The notes under the pieces are model-generated. The model made no database searches, had not been told where the DNA came from, and saw only the letters and a list, made by a program, of their open reading frames with translations. DNA of 64,000 nucleotides. It comes from Epiperipatus broadwayi. Its lineage: Eukaryota > Onychophora > Udeonychophora > Euonychophora > Peripatidae. The stretch covers positions 2,108,001 to 2,172,000 of the forward strand of contig JAQFVV010000032.1 in NCBI GenBank assembly GCA_028023455.1. Direction: 5' to 3'. Both the position numbers and the translations under genes were made by a program. Positions 23,232 through 36,606 of this stretch are shown here, in pieces. Positions within the stretch are counted from its first letter, which is position 1; every line of letters starts with the position of its first letter.

Positions 23232-23612
23232 TCAACAATTTTCTTCAATGAACTTACTTGATTCGCTGTTGACTTGTCTAGAGTTGCTTGAGAGACAGCT
23301 GAACGAAATGTGAGATCAGGGTCCATAAGGAGTTTGACCGTAAGATTGTGGTCTCTCATTTCACACAAAAAAATGATCTCTCAGAGCTTTGTTGAGGAAA
23401 TTTTTAAAATCACATTTTAGGGCTAGTTTTCTTATTTTAATAGCAAAATCTCTATCCACCCCTCCCCTTTGTGTACAGACATTAAAGTGACATCTTTGTA
23501 TTATCATTAATATTGGACAAAAAAAATTTGTGAGTAGAGATAACTCTTTGTCAAAATCAAGATTAGATGGAAGCAAGAGGTGCTTGAAAAACCTAGTATA
23601 TCCAAAATCCAA
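23232..23612 (-). pseudogene. Element 3 gag capsid remnant
   Basis: ATG at 23612 opens 83 codons beginning MDFGYTRFFKHLLLPSNL and containing FNVCTQRGGVDRDFAIKIRKLA and LNKALRDHFFV. A one-base frameshift near 23361 then continues as CEMRDHNLTVKLLMDPDL and FRSAVSQATLDKS. This order (RF.F..R.R..GE....F...LR.LA..C.F......LRD.FV.G......K.LL......F..A) is the usual gypsy capsid C-terminal domain. The true start of gag lies upstream; this ATG is internal. Confidence 0.75.
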
Positions 23613-24109
23613 TGATAGTTATCAGAATGGTTAATTTTGACACAGACTTTTTGATACAAATACCTTGCATATAGAAGAGTACTCTATGCTTGTAGTTTGG
23701 CCAATTTTCAGGAAAGGCCAAATTAAATTATTCAATTAAAACCAATTTTAGAATTTTATTTTTCCCATTTTGCTGCCATGAGAGAAAAAACATTCTATTT
23801 TTATTTAATAATGAACGAGTAATCACTTGCTATTGATTTAAATTTTTTTTTATTTCTATTCAAGTGCTAATAATGTTAACTGTCAACATTTTAATAACAC
23901 AGAACTAGCCAACCCATTGGGGAAGAAGTTTTTATTGTTTACAAGTAGTCACTTGCTTTTGATTTTAAAATATTTTATTAACATGCTAATAAGATTAGTG
24001 ATCAATTTTTTTTGATTAATGACAGAATCTAATGACCCCTAGGGGCAAAATTTTGTCATTTCAAACTTTTTTTTTTTCCAACCTTGGGAATTTTTTTTTT
24101 GTTATTTTG

Positions 24110-24121
24110 CCAACTGTGCCA
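24110..24121 (-). other. Element 3 primer-binding site
   Basis: Minus strand TGGCACAGTTGG directly after the 5' LTR end, same tRNA-Ser-type class as in Elements 1 and 2. Confidence 0.6.
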
Positions 24122-24124
24122 AAC

Positions 24125-24801
24125 TGTTATGTTTATGCGTATTAATATAAACATAGGCACATGTAAATACATTTAATAATGTATATATATATTAATATAA
24201 CATCAAACAAATACACACTTGTGCATTTACACTATGTACAGCAATTATGCCACTGCCTGCTACCATTAGAGAGGTATAACTTCTAGTTGCTATGCAACCA
24301 TAAAAAGAAGGGACACCAAGTGCTTTATAATTTTTGTTAGCTAACACTGCTGTTCTGTAACAGCCTGCCTCATGAATAGATATGGTAACACTTCCAGATG
24401 TACTCTGACACCTTGCCTCCTACCTGCATTAGGTTCTTTCAGATTCCAATTCATTACCCATTTAGCTTGACAATTGATGTCTCTAGGATAACATATATTC
24501 TATCTTTCAGCTTTGTGACAATAGTTCTCTGGAGAACATGTATTCTGCCTTTCAACTTCATGATAGTAATTCTCTGACCTTACCTCTAAATGGATTGACT
24601 ACTTATTGCCAGCTCCCCATCCATAATGGAAACCTTTGGATTCAGTGAGCATCATCACCTATTGGCTAATTTTTGCCATTGAATATACATTATCTATCTA
24701 TATACATATTGGTGCATAGCGATGAATGCTCAAGCTGATCTAAATAAGATGGAATCTGAACTAATTCATTATTTGAAGGCATGGTGAGATATGCCCAACT
24801 A
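24125..24801 (-). repeat. Element 3 5' LTR
   Basis: Left edge TGTTATGTTTATG (plus) lines up with the left edge of 20596-21244. The right edge is diverged (GATATGCCCAACTA instead of GATATAACA), so the outer boundary is uncertain by several bases. Confidence 0.75.
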
Positions 24802-25548
24802 CTAATTCACAGAACAGATAACTAGAAAAATAAAGACATCAATTATTATTTTTTGTAATTATTTAACAAAGTTAACTAATAAATAAAAATAAGAAAATCA
24901 TAAAGCAAATAAATCTTTTTTTATTATTTATAAATAAAGAAAGTAAAATAAATAATTTTTTATAATAAATTAAAAATTAGATAAGATTATGTATTTTTTT
25001 TAAAAAAAAGTAATCTTATCTAATCATTAAGATACTAATTCCAATTTTTAAACATATATGACAGCAATATGAACAATGGGTATATGTATATTGTACTATA
25101 TATACTAACACGTATATTTCAAATAATAAATCTGGAAATGTTTTGAATTATAATGTGTGAGTTTTGCTTAAAACTAACAATTAGTGGATAATTTTTTTTT
25201 AAACAGGATACTATTTTTTCATTTATAATTATTTTTGTCATTCTTTAAAAAACAAGAAATAAAGAATTCATTATACATTTTTATATCTGCATTAGAATTT
25301 ATAAGTTATTCTATTTATTCTAGCACTATCTACTGTAATTTGGCATAATCAATGAATATTTCATATTGTGCCACATATAAATTTTCACATAAATCTCTGG
25401 TTAATAACTTTCATAAAAAAAATTATACATATAGTAATTCTTTTAGCTTACTTTTCACTACTACATTTGTTTAATATATAAACACTATTTTTGCTAAGGG
25501 ATCAAAGAAGCTTATAATTAGCATATGATTAAGATTACTGTAATATAT
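24802..25548. other. AT-rich intronic DNA
   Basis: Apart from a possible scrap of Element 2's 5' LTR in the first 30 bases, only A/T-rich sequence without recognisable features. Confidence 0.4.
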
Positions 25549-26205
25549 TGTAACGGGCACACATGGTGTTACATTATTTTAATAAATAAAATTAAAAATT
25601 AAAAATAAAAAAGTTGGCAAATAAAAGTTTGTTTTTCAGAATTAAAAATTGAAAATTAACAATCATCTAAACTCCTATATATATAACATCGCACAGATGG
25701 AAAAATATTAAAAGAAACCTTTATTAAAAAGTATTTTAAAACTAAATTTTAAGAAAAAACTTAAAAAATTTAAAGATAAAAATATATCTTTAAGAATGTA
25801 CAAAATGTAATTAATTCTATTGTGTAAAAAGGCTAAAAATGGAAGTGATTATTTTTAATTAGTCTAAGTAAACTAGCTCTTGGGTATCTCAAAATTTATG
25901 ATTAAAGATCAGATAGGAGATTACGAATAACCAATAAAATCCCTCAGGAAACTGACCACTGCGAAAGAATCATCATTATCATGACGTCATGTTCAGTTAA
26001 TCTGGAGGTATGATATATGAACAAAAATATTTGAAATAAAAGAGTTTTTAAGTTTTTTTTTTAGTTTTTCAGTTTGAGTTTGCAGTTTTTAGTTTTGTGT
26101 TTCAGGGAGAGTTGAAGGAGAAAGGATTGAAAGATGCACTTTCAATCCCTTAAGTTTTTCCAAAAGAAGAAATATCGTTTTCCTATATTGCAGACTCCAT
26201 TACAT
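25549..26205 (+). repeat. Possible solo LTR with promoter-like motifs
   Basis: The segment starts TGTAACGGGCAC, the kind of end common in gypsy LTRs, and could end CTCCATTACA near 26205, giving matching TGTAA/TTACA ends. Inside are an AACCAATAAAA (CCAAT-like) at about 25928, the perfect palindrome TGACGTCA at 25982-25989, a TATGATATATG around 26009 and an A-rich AATAAAA near 26035, in the order expected for an LTR promoter. No target duplication or partner LTR was found, so this remains tentative. Confidence 0.3.
25982..25989. promoter_or_regulatory. CRE-type palindrome TGACGTCA
   Basis: Exact consensus site for CREB/ATF-family bZIP factors. It lies between a CCAAT-like and a TATA-like motif inside the candidate solo LTR. 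In CG-poor sequence an intact TGACGTCA by chance is uncommon, but function is not shown. Confidence 0.35.
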
Positions 26206-27833
26206 CAGGGTCCTGCAATAAAATCCTGCAAAGAGCTATACCAGTTAGAGTAAAGGACCTCCGGATAAATACCAACAGAATGGCTAATGCATACCAGTCT
26301 CCCCAGGATGACGTGGGAATTAGAAACAACACGGGATCCAAATCACAAGCAATTATTAAGGATGGACTTTTAAACTTTAAATATAAAGATTTCCAATATT
26401 TAAATAGAAATATGAATTTCTATCTGACCAAATTAAATCATTAATAATTATTTTTATTATATGTATTTTAAAATCATTTTCATTAATTTACTTATTTTTC
26501 CTTTTGAGTGTTTATTATGATTTAAGTTAAAACTTTTAAATCATGTTAAATTTAAGTTGGGTGTGGATGGCTGCATAGATTCGTAAAGTTATGTTAGTTT
26601 AAGGGAGGGTTAATCTCAGGTTATTTGTTTCGCAGTTAGATTGGATTAATGGATTGGATGTATTGGTGTAATTAGTAAATGTAGTATGAAGATCCTCTAT
26701 GTGCAGAATCACATTATACACTGCCCTTGGGCAAAATAAGCCTATTTCTTATTGACCATCAGAGACAGATGGTATTCCCTGCTCCTTGGACCACCCCTTT
26801 AGCCTATGGAATGGGCTCATAAGTCGGCAAAAGGACTGCAATCCCTTCCTATGGAGTTTTTTTTTTTGTATTGTTGTTCTCACCTGACAGACATAGCATT
26901 CCTGTACTGGATGAGGGACATTTTTTCTAAATAACTACGCTGTTCAGGTGTACATTTCTGTAAGTACAGTATTGTGCTGTCGTATTCATGCTACATTGAA
27001 TACATTGATATATCAGATAGATTGGCATTAGTTTGACTGGAGTTAAATAAAAGATATAGAATATTTTCTTTTTCGAGTGCAATCTATTTATCCATAGTCG
27101 ACACTCTAATAAAATATTAATTAATTCAGCTGTGCGAACTTCTAAAATAAAAAGTTAAAATGTAAATTAAATTAAATTCTAAAGTAAAAGTTATACTAAA
27201 ATAAATAATTCTGAATTTTATGTATATGCAAAATAAATGTTTTTGTGTAGTGTTAATCTGGCAGTGGCTTATTCTTATTTTTTTATTATCTTTATTTCTT
27301 TAAAATTAAAATATATATTATCTCTTTGGTGCTCTACGAGCTAGTGACTGGGGCATTACGGTCATATTTATTTAAATTTTGGATCTTACTGTATCTGCCT
27401 ACTATATAAATTTTCCAGGTTCGAATGGCCTGGTGGCGCCTTTGTACGGCAGATACGGTAAGACTCCAATACACCCTGACCATTATAATATATTTACTGG
27501 TTAACATTATGCTAAATGTGCAGTCAAATTAGCTAGAATTCAAAATCTTATGAGGTTTCACTCTCAAGATAGTAGCTTAAAAGTAAAAATGAATTACTAT
27601 TCATAATGTAGATTTGAAAAATAAACTGAGAAAGAACAGTAAACACAATGAATTATTACTCCCAATACAGATGCTGAACATAGGCTGAAAAAGTTGTGAT
27701 GTTTAGATTGAAATATTTTTCCCTTTCTGTATTTCAATTTTTTTGTGTATTCAATATACACATAGTTATTTTACCAACATTGTATATTACTAATGAATGC
27801 CAATTTTCAAACAAAATAAATCTAAATACTTAC
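26206..27833. other. Intron of the Rel gene with unclassified GC-richer repeats
   Basis: GC-richer patches at 26210-26340, 26560-26830 and 27330-27480 interrupt AT-rich sequence. They look like old repeats but show no recognisable domain or copy within the window. Confidence 0.35.
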
Positions 27834-27972
27834 CATCTTCTTTTGGTGTATATGTATAATGCAAGGGTTCACTTGTAGCTTTGTCAGATGGCCTAACTAA
27901 CTGAAGAAAAACTTCAACTTCTCTTTCAATATCTGTTCTATCATAAGGTGGTGTTTTAAAAACAATTGCATA
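27834..27972 (-). CDS. NF-kappaB/Rel (Dorsal-like) exon: end of Rel homology domain
   Basis: 139-nt internal exon on the minus strand. It is preceded by a T-rich tract and AAG and followed by GTAAGT, starting in phase 0 and leaving one base (G) for the next exon. It encodes 46 residues beginning YAIVFKTPPY and including QLVRPSDKATSEP and HYTYTPKED. AIVFKTPPY and Q..RPSD...SEP are the signature of the second half of the Rel IPT/dimerization domain. RPSD and the double proline fit the Dorsal/RelA/c-Rel class better than the p105/Relish class, which usually has KY and RKSD there. Rel proteins are DNA-binding transcription factors held in the cytoplasm by IkappaB and are central to innate immunity and development. 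The following exon, expected to carry the nuclear localisation signal, was not found between 1 and 27833. Confidence 0.92.
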
Positions 27973-27999
27973 CTTAAAAAAAACAAATGTTACATTATT

Positions 28000-30900
28000 A
28001 AAATATGCTATTGTACTTTAATCAATATATACATCAACATACACACAGAGAATAAAAGCATATCGTGATATATCAATAAATCTAAAACCTAAGTGAAATT
28101 TAAAATATTCTATTAATAAAATTATCATACAAGATCAACTTTTTTTTGTCAGTTAGCTGGTTTATAATTAATAATATAAGTCATTATAAAGCAAACAGTA
28201 AATAACCTTTAAAGTTTTGTCTATTAAAAGCCATTCAATATTGATAGACAAATGAATATCTAGCTATAATTACAATCAGCGATTGATTAATATCATCATT
28301 AGTGACTGCTTGTCCTTAACCCTCAAAAGTTTTGCAAAAGCATGAAGATATTGCTCTGCAAAAAAGTATTAAAAGTTGCTATATTTCAGCACGATATCAC
28401 CTCCATAATCTGCATAGTGCAAGATTGGTTAAAATTACTAAAAAATTGCAAAAGGAACTAACTATCATTAGGGTACTCATATTACTAGATGCTGACCAAA
28501 ATATCGAGATAGTAATCATATAATATTTTTTCCACGTATATGTTTTAAGTTAAATATTAATTCACTAACACATAAAATTACAAATCTCAATAAATACGAA
28601 AACAGAAACCTATAAAAATATTTATATAATCAGTTGAAATATAAAATTTAACATCATTACCAATTGTTAGCATTATTGACTTAGACATGCGCCATTGCTA
28701 TATTTAAATATTTAGGTTAGCAGTGATAGTCTCAAAATGACTACATTGGATATTCTATCAATACATATACTTAAGAAGTATTATATACTCCACATGCATT
28801 GATTTCATGAAAGTTTACCAATGATGAGTTATAATTCTATTCAAAAGCCTTATGCTCATGTGCTTTATTACATACATCCAGATATGAGATTTGAAACAAA
28901 CAAAATTTAGTTAATTTATGATACTATTCAATAACACAATTATCTATTCTTGAAATTCTTACATGTATTAATGAAAAAAAAACTAAATATTAAAAATTGT
29001 GGTTTATACAATGGAATCTAAAACATTTTGTCAGTGTTTTTGCATTAACAAAGATTAAGAAAGTTCAGAGAAAATCTTATTGTAGGGATGGATGGATAAT
29101 CTACAGTGCATGTGTGAAACTTGATGCAATGCGAGGTTAAATTGCATTTTTAAAGTAAAAAAAATAAATATTAAGCTTAATTTTTGTAAAATAATACTTT
29201 AATTAAAAAACAATTATTATTACTACTTATAAAAAAAATTATAACAAAAATTTAAATTCAATGAACAAAATTTAAAAAAAAAAAATTTATTTCGAGATTC
29301 ATTTTCTAAATACACAGTTGTTGCTTGCGTACTCCAGCATGAGCTCCATAACATTATTTAATTTCATTTTGTAATTGTTCACTATTTTAAAGTCTTATAT
29401 TCTTTATGAAAATTATTTTCATCATGAAATTGATAAAAAAAAAAAAACTAGATCACAACTGTTTAATTCAAATTTGAAAAATATCCTGCCATTTTCATTT
29501 AAAAATACTCAATAGTATCTTTCAAGCAATAGTTTTAATTTTTTTCCCTATACAACATTAATTATATTAAGACAAAAATGCTAAATATTATTTACCTGTA
29601 ACATACTGCAATTTATAGAAAAATTGCATAGAAATGCAAAAATTGTACGGCTCAAGTTAACTCATGCATGAAAAAATTGACACATTAAAATGTTGACCAT
29701 CCCTATATTATTGAATCAATGCCAATAAAGAGCTGGGCACTTAATTATAAGTATTGGTAGGCTTCAATATTATTAGAAATAATATTGGCCCTGTGGGCTT
29801 GAATGTCTGTTAATAATGAATTTTTGCACAGCATACGGACTGACCATCACAAACACTTTGGAAAAAAAGATCACTTCAAGATAACTTGATTGCATTCATG
29901 TTCAAAACAATAAGATATGTTAAGAAACAAAATGTAAAAAAAAAAAACCCACAATGTTATAAAGCACTTAGACACACAGATTTTTGGAGATAAATCGTAG
30001 ATTAATACACTTTAAAGCTTAAATGATAAAGCATTGAAAATTAAACTTATCCAAATGTAGAAAATTTATGATTTTTTAATAAGCAATTATAACACATGCT
30101 AAATTTATATAACTATTAAATATTAAAATTGCCAATTTGGATTATTAATCACCAAATTGGATTGTCAAGCTGTATCTCTTTCATAACTGTAGATTTCTCT
30201 TGAGAAGTATCTTGTGGATTTGAACGAATCTGTAACTAACTTCATTCAAAAATAAAATGAAAAAATTGACATTTTCAAAATGGATAATAATAAAATGAAT
30301 GAGAATCTTATTAAGCAGTATAAATATTTAAAATATATATATATATAATAAATGTATTAAAACTGCAGATGTTAAAACTAAGCAGATAATGTCAGCTGAT
30401 GCTTTGTTTAATATATAAAATCATAAACTGCTGTAAAAAAAAAAAAAATCTCTAGGATACTTTCACAAATACAAATCATAATACAAATAACAATCATTAA
30501 TTTTCTCATATCTACTCTCTGCCAAGACTTAAATAATTTAATTTTTATCATTACTCAACATTATTCTAGACTTTATTCCAACTATTGATTTTATAATCTT
30601 TTCCATTATTATTACATAATCTTTGTTATTTCTATCAAATAAATTACTTATACATCCCATTTTTTAAATTCAATCACCTTCTTTATTAAAAATAAAAAAC
30701 TTTTTTGCTTCAATTATAACTTTACTTCTATGATTTTCTCTTCCAAAATTATTTTATTATACTACCTTCTCAATACCTTGATTTCCACATTCACAATTAA
30801 AAAAAAAAATAGACATTATTAAGAAGAAAATTGATATTTTTTAGCACATAGTGTAATTAATTGGTGAAAGTTACAACCTCAAGCAAATAGTTTAACAATA

Positions 30901-32329
30901 AACCTATTAACCTCTCATTGTAAATCTGTTTTTAAAAATTGAATGTTTAATGAAAATTTATACAAACACTAATTTCATACTTTATAGTTTTATATGTATA
31001 TAGAAACACTTGATATATATATACTTTATATTCTATATAAATTTATTTTATTAATGTCTACAAATCTTTAGAATATTATATACACTTAATTTGATATAGC
31101 TACAAAATTTTTATCTTTTATTTTCAATAAGTATTCCAAAACATGAAACTAAATGTTGTGAATAAAGGGCATTCTTTTATTAATCAAATTTGCTATTAAC
31201 TGCTTTATGTATCAATTTATTATTAATCTTCCTATATATACTTTTAGTCTTATCATTATTTGTTTTCTTTCATTTCTGCTCCTTTTTTTTATATTAACTA
31301 TCTTAGTCCTAATCAAATAATTTTTTCCTCTTTCAAACTAGTGTCAGTTCTGCAATTTCTTTCCATTTTTTTTTTTTTTGACTAATTTTCATCTTTTCAA
31401 AGATCACTTAATATTCCCTTTCAGTTTTCTTCTTTGTCTTAATTCTTATTCTCTTAAAAATAGCTTTGGTTTTTCTTTCAGAATTTTTACGACTATCACT
31501 ACTTTTTCATATTCGTATTTGTTATAGCATTACATGAAATATTCTTCTAGTTTCTCCTATAACTGAAATGTCCATGCATATAAAACTGTATATGTAAATA
31601 AAATATTATTTAATTTTGTAAATATGCAATTTCTTTACTTTAATAAAATTTCCTTTTTTGGAGAAATTTACTCTAGAAATTCACTGGAGAGTTTATCACA
31701 AAATTATAGATTAAATTAAAATAGAATTTGTATGCAAATAAAGCTAGTTGCATACAAATTAGATCATATATATTTATCCCCCGGTAAATGAAGAGGGAGG
31801 CTGGATTAAAGTTAATGTTGATTTGAAGTGATAACAGATCAGCAGTATAGAATGATCAAATATAGACTAGTAGATCAACTAGCAGTGATTAAGTCTAAAA
31901 TGGAGTAGTTGCAGGCAAGAAGCAGTTACTTGTTTGTGTATTGAAAAGGTTATTATGAGTGAAAAGTAATTAACAGAAGTTTAAGCAAACCACAAGAGGC
32001 AAGTTGGAAATGGAGATGGTTAATATATAACGTCTAAATTGTATCTGCCAATGTAAGCACTAATATTGCAAACTTTAATAAATTTATTCTATACGTAAAA
32101 TTAGATATGCTCATTTGTGTTTCAAGAGGCATTTGATTTCAAAACACAAATAATTAATAACTGGACTACTGGTGTGGAACAAGACTGTTTTCACCTGCGG
32201 AAGATATAGCATACGAATATTAATGGACTATTACCTTTTTATGTTGCTTTTACTTCATTATTATTGTTATTAAATAAATCTTGTTATATATACATTTTGA
32301 AGTATATTGTTTCTTTATTTAGCACTTGA
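28000..32329. other. AT-rich intronic DNA, weak LINE-like stretch
   Basis: No supported feature. Between 30480 and 31560 the plus strand is pyrimidine-rich (minus strand lysine/glutamate-rich in translation), as LINE bodies in this window are, but no motif is readable. 31780-32280 is GC-richer, with an AATAAAT-rich end, and may be an unclassified repeat. Confidence 0.3.
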
Positions 32330-33070
32330 CTGGTCTTTAGAGACCTTCAGGATACAACAGTAACCTTTTATTTCTCTCAAATATACTTTGATGGAAGACT
32401 TTCTCTTTCTGCATAACATCATTTACAACTTTTGCCATCATAACTTCACAAATTATCTTACTTTTTATTTCATCTAAGATAGTTTATACTCATTAAAAAG
32501 TCCATTTTGGTGGTTAATGACTAATCTATTTCTTTTCATTATATACAATTTCATATAATATGCTTTACTTAAATTCTTTTTTTTTTTAATAATAATAACA
32601 TCAATAAAACAAGATTCAAATATATTCTTTTTTCTATCACTTTGTTTCTCCCAATATATTTAATTCTATAATTGTTTATGTCAATTGCAATCAATATTTA
32701 ATTCTACTATCCAGAGTTCATATTTCACAATCATAAGACAAAACAGGCAAGAAATATTGATTGTTTTCTTTAAACATAAGAGCATGGTTCTTTAAATACA
32801 ATCAGATACATCCTAAATCATTTTAATTCTTCAGTCCATTTATTTTATTTCATTTTATTTTCTTTACTTGATATCAAATTTTCTCCCCAGTAACTCTAAT
32901 AAACTTGGACCATCAGAATATTAATTTCACTAATACTTGTTTTCATAACATTTTTCAAATAAACCAAATGTATTTTGGAAATTCTGAATAGTAAGATATT
33001 GGAAATTGTTTCGAAAATAATACCATCTGCAAATTTCAACATAATTTATGTAATAAATAGTTTATCGTAA
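32330..33070 (-). pseudogene. Decayed LINE reverse transcriptase fragment
   Basis: The minus strand near 33045-33005 reads MLKFADGIIF, resembling the FADD catalytic box of LINE RTs with the second D changed to G. Downstream frames show the spacing and lysine-rich composition of the RT palm/thumb but with many stops. Only the FADG box is specific, so the call is tentative. Confidence 0.3.
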
Positions 33071-34397
33071 GATCAGATATTATTCAGTTTAAACTTTTAA
33101 AAAATATTCAATTTTTTTTTCTAATTTAGAATACTGATTTTATTTCAATAAAAAAATTAACAGTGAAATTTTTATTAAATCGGTCAGTGTTAATTCTTGA
33201 TGGTATGATAATAAATGACCCAGAACTGATTAATCTTCGTAAATAGTTTTCATTCCAAAATGAATTAAAATAATAATAAATACTCAATATAAAAAATCTA
33301 AATAAAAATATAAGACTAATAATAATCACACACCATTAATTTTTATTTTTCATAGTTTAATATTGTGCCAATTTCATACATAAGTGAGTTTGGGATTTCC
33401 TAATATTCATATCATTCATTGAGACTTCATGATATGAATAAATTGATCAAGTCAATGGTACAAACCACACGAACATTATAATAAGAGAAGCTTGATCACC
33501 GCAATTCTTTTTTAAAAAAGACAACTGCATGCTCACATTTTTATGTATCTTCTGCAAATTCCAACAAACTTTTAACTCCTTCTTTGGATCCTTATGGCAA
33601 TCTCATGAAAGCCACAATAACTGAAGTACCTTCCCAGATTGAGGATCCACTTTCGCAGTTACTTCTGTGGCCACACAGCACTATGGCATCTACATATAAA
33701 AATAACACATCAACAGCATGGTGAGCACACTACCAAAATCCAGAACCCAAAAATGTCTGAAGAATATTGCTCTTATTACTAAAAAAAATTAGAGATTGCT
33801 GGCATTATTTCTGATTTATCTTTTACATCAATTAAATTCTGTAGGTGACCCTTTGTTGTTAGAGAAGATACTTAACTTTTATGCAGAAAAACTAGCAACT
33901 TCAGGCTTGCTGTTAATCCTTAGTTATTGAGGAGACATTTTGTCACACAAACATAATCAGATATTCAAGAATGTTTTGAAAATTATTTTCAAGATATTGA
34001 ACAATTATAAATTTTTCAATAATTTTATGCAAATTTAATAGTAAGTGGCATTTTTAAAATAAATTTTGTTAATAATTTCAGTATTAGGCTTTACAATTAT
34101 TTGATTTTTTTTAAAGCATTAATTATTAATTGATATTCATACATATTGTAATAGTATTGAACTAAGGTCAATATGAAGTCATTCAATATTATAAAGCCCA
34201 TACTAATAATTAATTAAAAATAAACCAACTCAAAAGTATAAGTTAATACAGTGACAATGATTAATTGTAAAAAAAAAAAAAAAATTGTTATAAATTTCGT
34301 CACCAAAAATTTTAATTGCAAATAATTTCTATTATGAAATATAATAGTATTTATTAGTATAAATATAATTATCTAAATCGCATGTTGCTAAAATTGA
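33071..34397. other. Intronic DNA with an unclassified repeat-like patch
   Basis: 33400-33780 is richer in G and C than its surroundings and contains many short palindromes, but I see neither a border nor a domain. The rest is AT-rich. Confidence 0.35.
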
Positions 34398-34534
34398 TAA
34401 TAAATTGAAAGTATGCTAGCCTTTCACATGCGCAATTATTATTATTATTATTTATTAGATATCTGTTTTAAATCTGATTGGCTGTCTCTGTTATAATTGC
34501 GCATGTGAAAGGCTAGCATACTTTCAATTTATTA
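34398..34534. mobile_element. Perfect-arm hairpin element (137 bases)
   Basis: The left arm from TAATAAATTGAAAG through GCTAGCCTTTCACATGCGC (34398-34436) is an exact inverted copy of 34496-34534. The arms are about 39 bases and the loop about 60 bases, containing a short ATT microsatellite. Perfect arms in otherwise decayed DNA point to a recent MITE-like insertion or to gene conversion between the arms. Confidence 0.55.
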
Positions 34535-36606
34535 TAAATATAATTGTAAAGTATACATATGTATATATATATATATATGCTAAATTGATGTAGTTACACT
34601 TATATATTTTTATATAATGAAAATATGGCTTTTTGAAGTAGTTAATTTATTAAGTAAGAAAAATACATATATAAATTTGATTTCTAGTATCATTAAAAAT
34701 AATCCATTAATTAATTTACATTATCTTAAAGATAAGGAAAGAAAATATAAAACCATATCTTATTTTATTTTGTTCATAAATTTTTAAATAAAAAATAAAG
34801 CTGATATAAAATTTTATTTTGTTATAATTATATCTATAATCTTTGATTGGAATTTTTTTTTCTTGCTTTAAATTTGCCTATAAAATTAGAAAGTAGGTTG
34901 AAGATAAGACTGCCGCTCTTATCTTTATAAAGTCGTAATCTTGTATTAAGATTTGTAGAAGTCGCTCTAGTGGTGAAATTAAGTACTCAAAAGGCACATA
35001 GTATTAAGGTTAAACCATTATATATATATTTAAAATCTATTGTGAAAAAAAAAGGATTTTTTTGTGTGCGTGATTTAAAAAACAATTTAAGATTAAACTG
35101 ATTTAAAAATGTGATTGGAAAGGGATGCATTGTATTTTTATGAAGAGAATATAAATAGGCAGTCAACAAGTCACTCTTATTCCTGCTTCTTGTGGCTGGC
35201 TAGTTCTTGCAATGTTACAAAAGATAACATGGAAGCAACCATAGTTGAAGAACTGTTTTTGGCAGAGTAATGGAAGATCATAAGTATTTTGAACCAATAT
35301 TAATGTTTACCTATTCTTTGCCAGTAGTCAAAAATGACCAAATTCATTAGTGAAATGAAATCCAAAAGAATGTGTTGTTAAAATCCAGTGCATGCCAGTT
35401 GGAATCTGGAATACATAGCTCTCTTGTAGAAAATGATCAACAATTTTCTGCATGAAGGGGAAAAGAGATGACTAAATCATAAGTCCTATCTGTTACCCTG
35501 TCATAATAAGTAGCATCCCTCTACCTTCCATTAGGATTCAAGAAGAAATAATTAATAATTAGTAATACTAAATACAAACATTGGCAAAAAAATCATAACA
35601 TGATACCATGACTTTATAAAAACCAATCTGATTATTTTAATGATAAAGTAAAATTTCATTTATTTATTTTTGTTAATGGAAACTGTAAAAAAAATGGTTA
35701 AAATAATAATCATTTATGAATATAAATTATTAATGCTCTACAATAAAACAATTTTCACATATTTCTAATTAATTAAATGTAGGATGTATTAGTTTTTCTT
35801 TGTATTTATTTCGTAATGTCAATTTATCTTTGTATAATAGGTGTGTTCAAAGATACATAGGACTTTGATTAAATACATTTATTTTTACTTATCATTAAAA
35901 TTCATTTTTACTAAGGCAATAAACCTAAAGCATGTGCTGTAGAAAATGCGAAGGTAGGAACCTCTATAGATAGTGTATGATTTAATCTTATTCCAAGCAA
36001 GCAATTTTAATCATTACAACTGTCATTTAGGTTCATGCTTTCCATTGAGAAAGTATTGGGGAGTTGAGTAAAGATACAACCAATCATGGATGAGTGTATA
36101 CAAAATGCTCTTTAGTCAAATAACATAATTTCTTAATTGAAATGGTGTCTAGGAAAATTCATTCACCTATGAAGATTTTATTAAACTAAAGAAATATAAA
36201 TGTTTTAGGTTCTTTAAAAAGGTTATCATTATCAGTAATGTATAATTAGAATAATCCAAATAGCAACATGATATTGTGCATTTAAATTTTATATTATTAA
36301 AAATTACAGATATAATTCATTTATGTATCATATGATAAGTTTAGAAATCTGAATTGATATAGTGGATGTCATAGGTCAAATTATATGAAGATGATTATGT
36401 CAACCTGACCCATAAAATATAAGCAAAGAAATAAAGAGGTAATAAATAAATAAAACATATACCTTTAATCAAATGGGCAACCAAACATAACTGGTTAATT
36501 GTAAATAATCTCCGTCCCCTTCTGTTGCCAGTTGCATTCTATTACAATATATACATTGATATTTAGCTTTGTCCACAAAATTAAATATCCAGTTATATTT
36601 GTATAT
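34535..36606. other. AT-rich intronic DNA, no feature seen
   Basis: A moderately GC-richer patch at 35160-35480 is unexplained. No coding, repeat border or splice-bounded exon recognised. Confidence 0.4.

Larger units (their letters stand above)
20596..24801 (-). mobile_element. Element 3: internally deleted Ty3/gypsy retrotransposon
   Basis: Minus strand. The 5' LTR is 24801-24125, the primer-binding site 24121-24110 (TGGCACAGTTGG), then gag (23612-23232), zinc knuckles and protease (about 22290-21935), integrase C-terminus (21729-21532), a polypurine tract (21255-21245) and the 3' LTR (21244-20596). RT, RNase H and the integrase core are absent: about 200 bases separate protease from integrase end, where about 2.5 kb is expected. 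The LTR pair is only moderately similar (roughly 75-80% by eye), so this copy is old. Target duplications are not recognisable. Confidence 0.8.
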
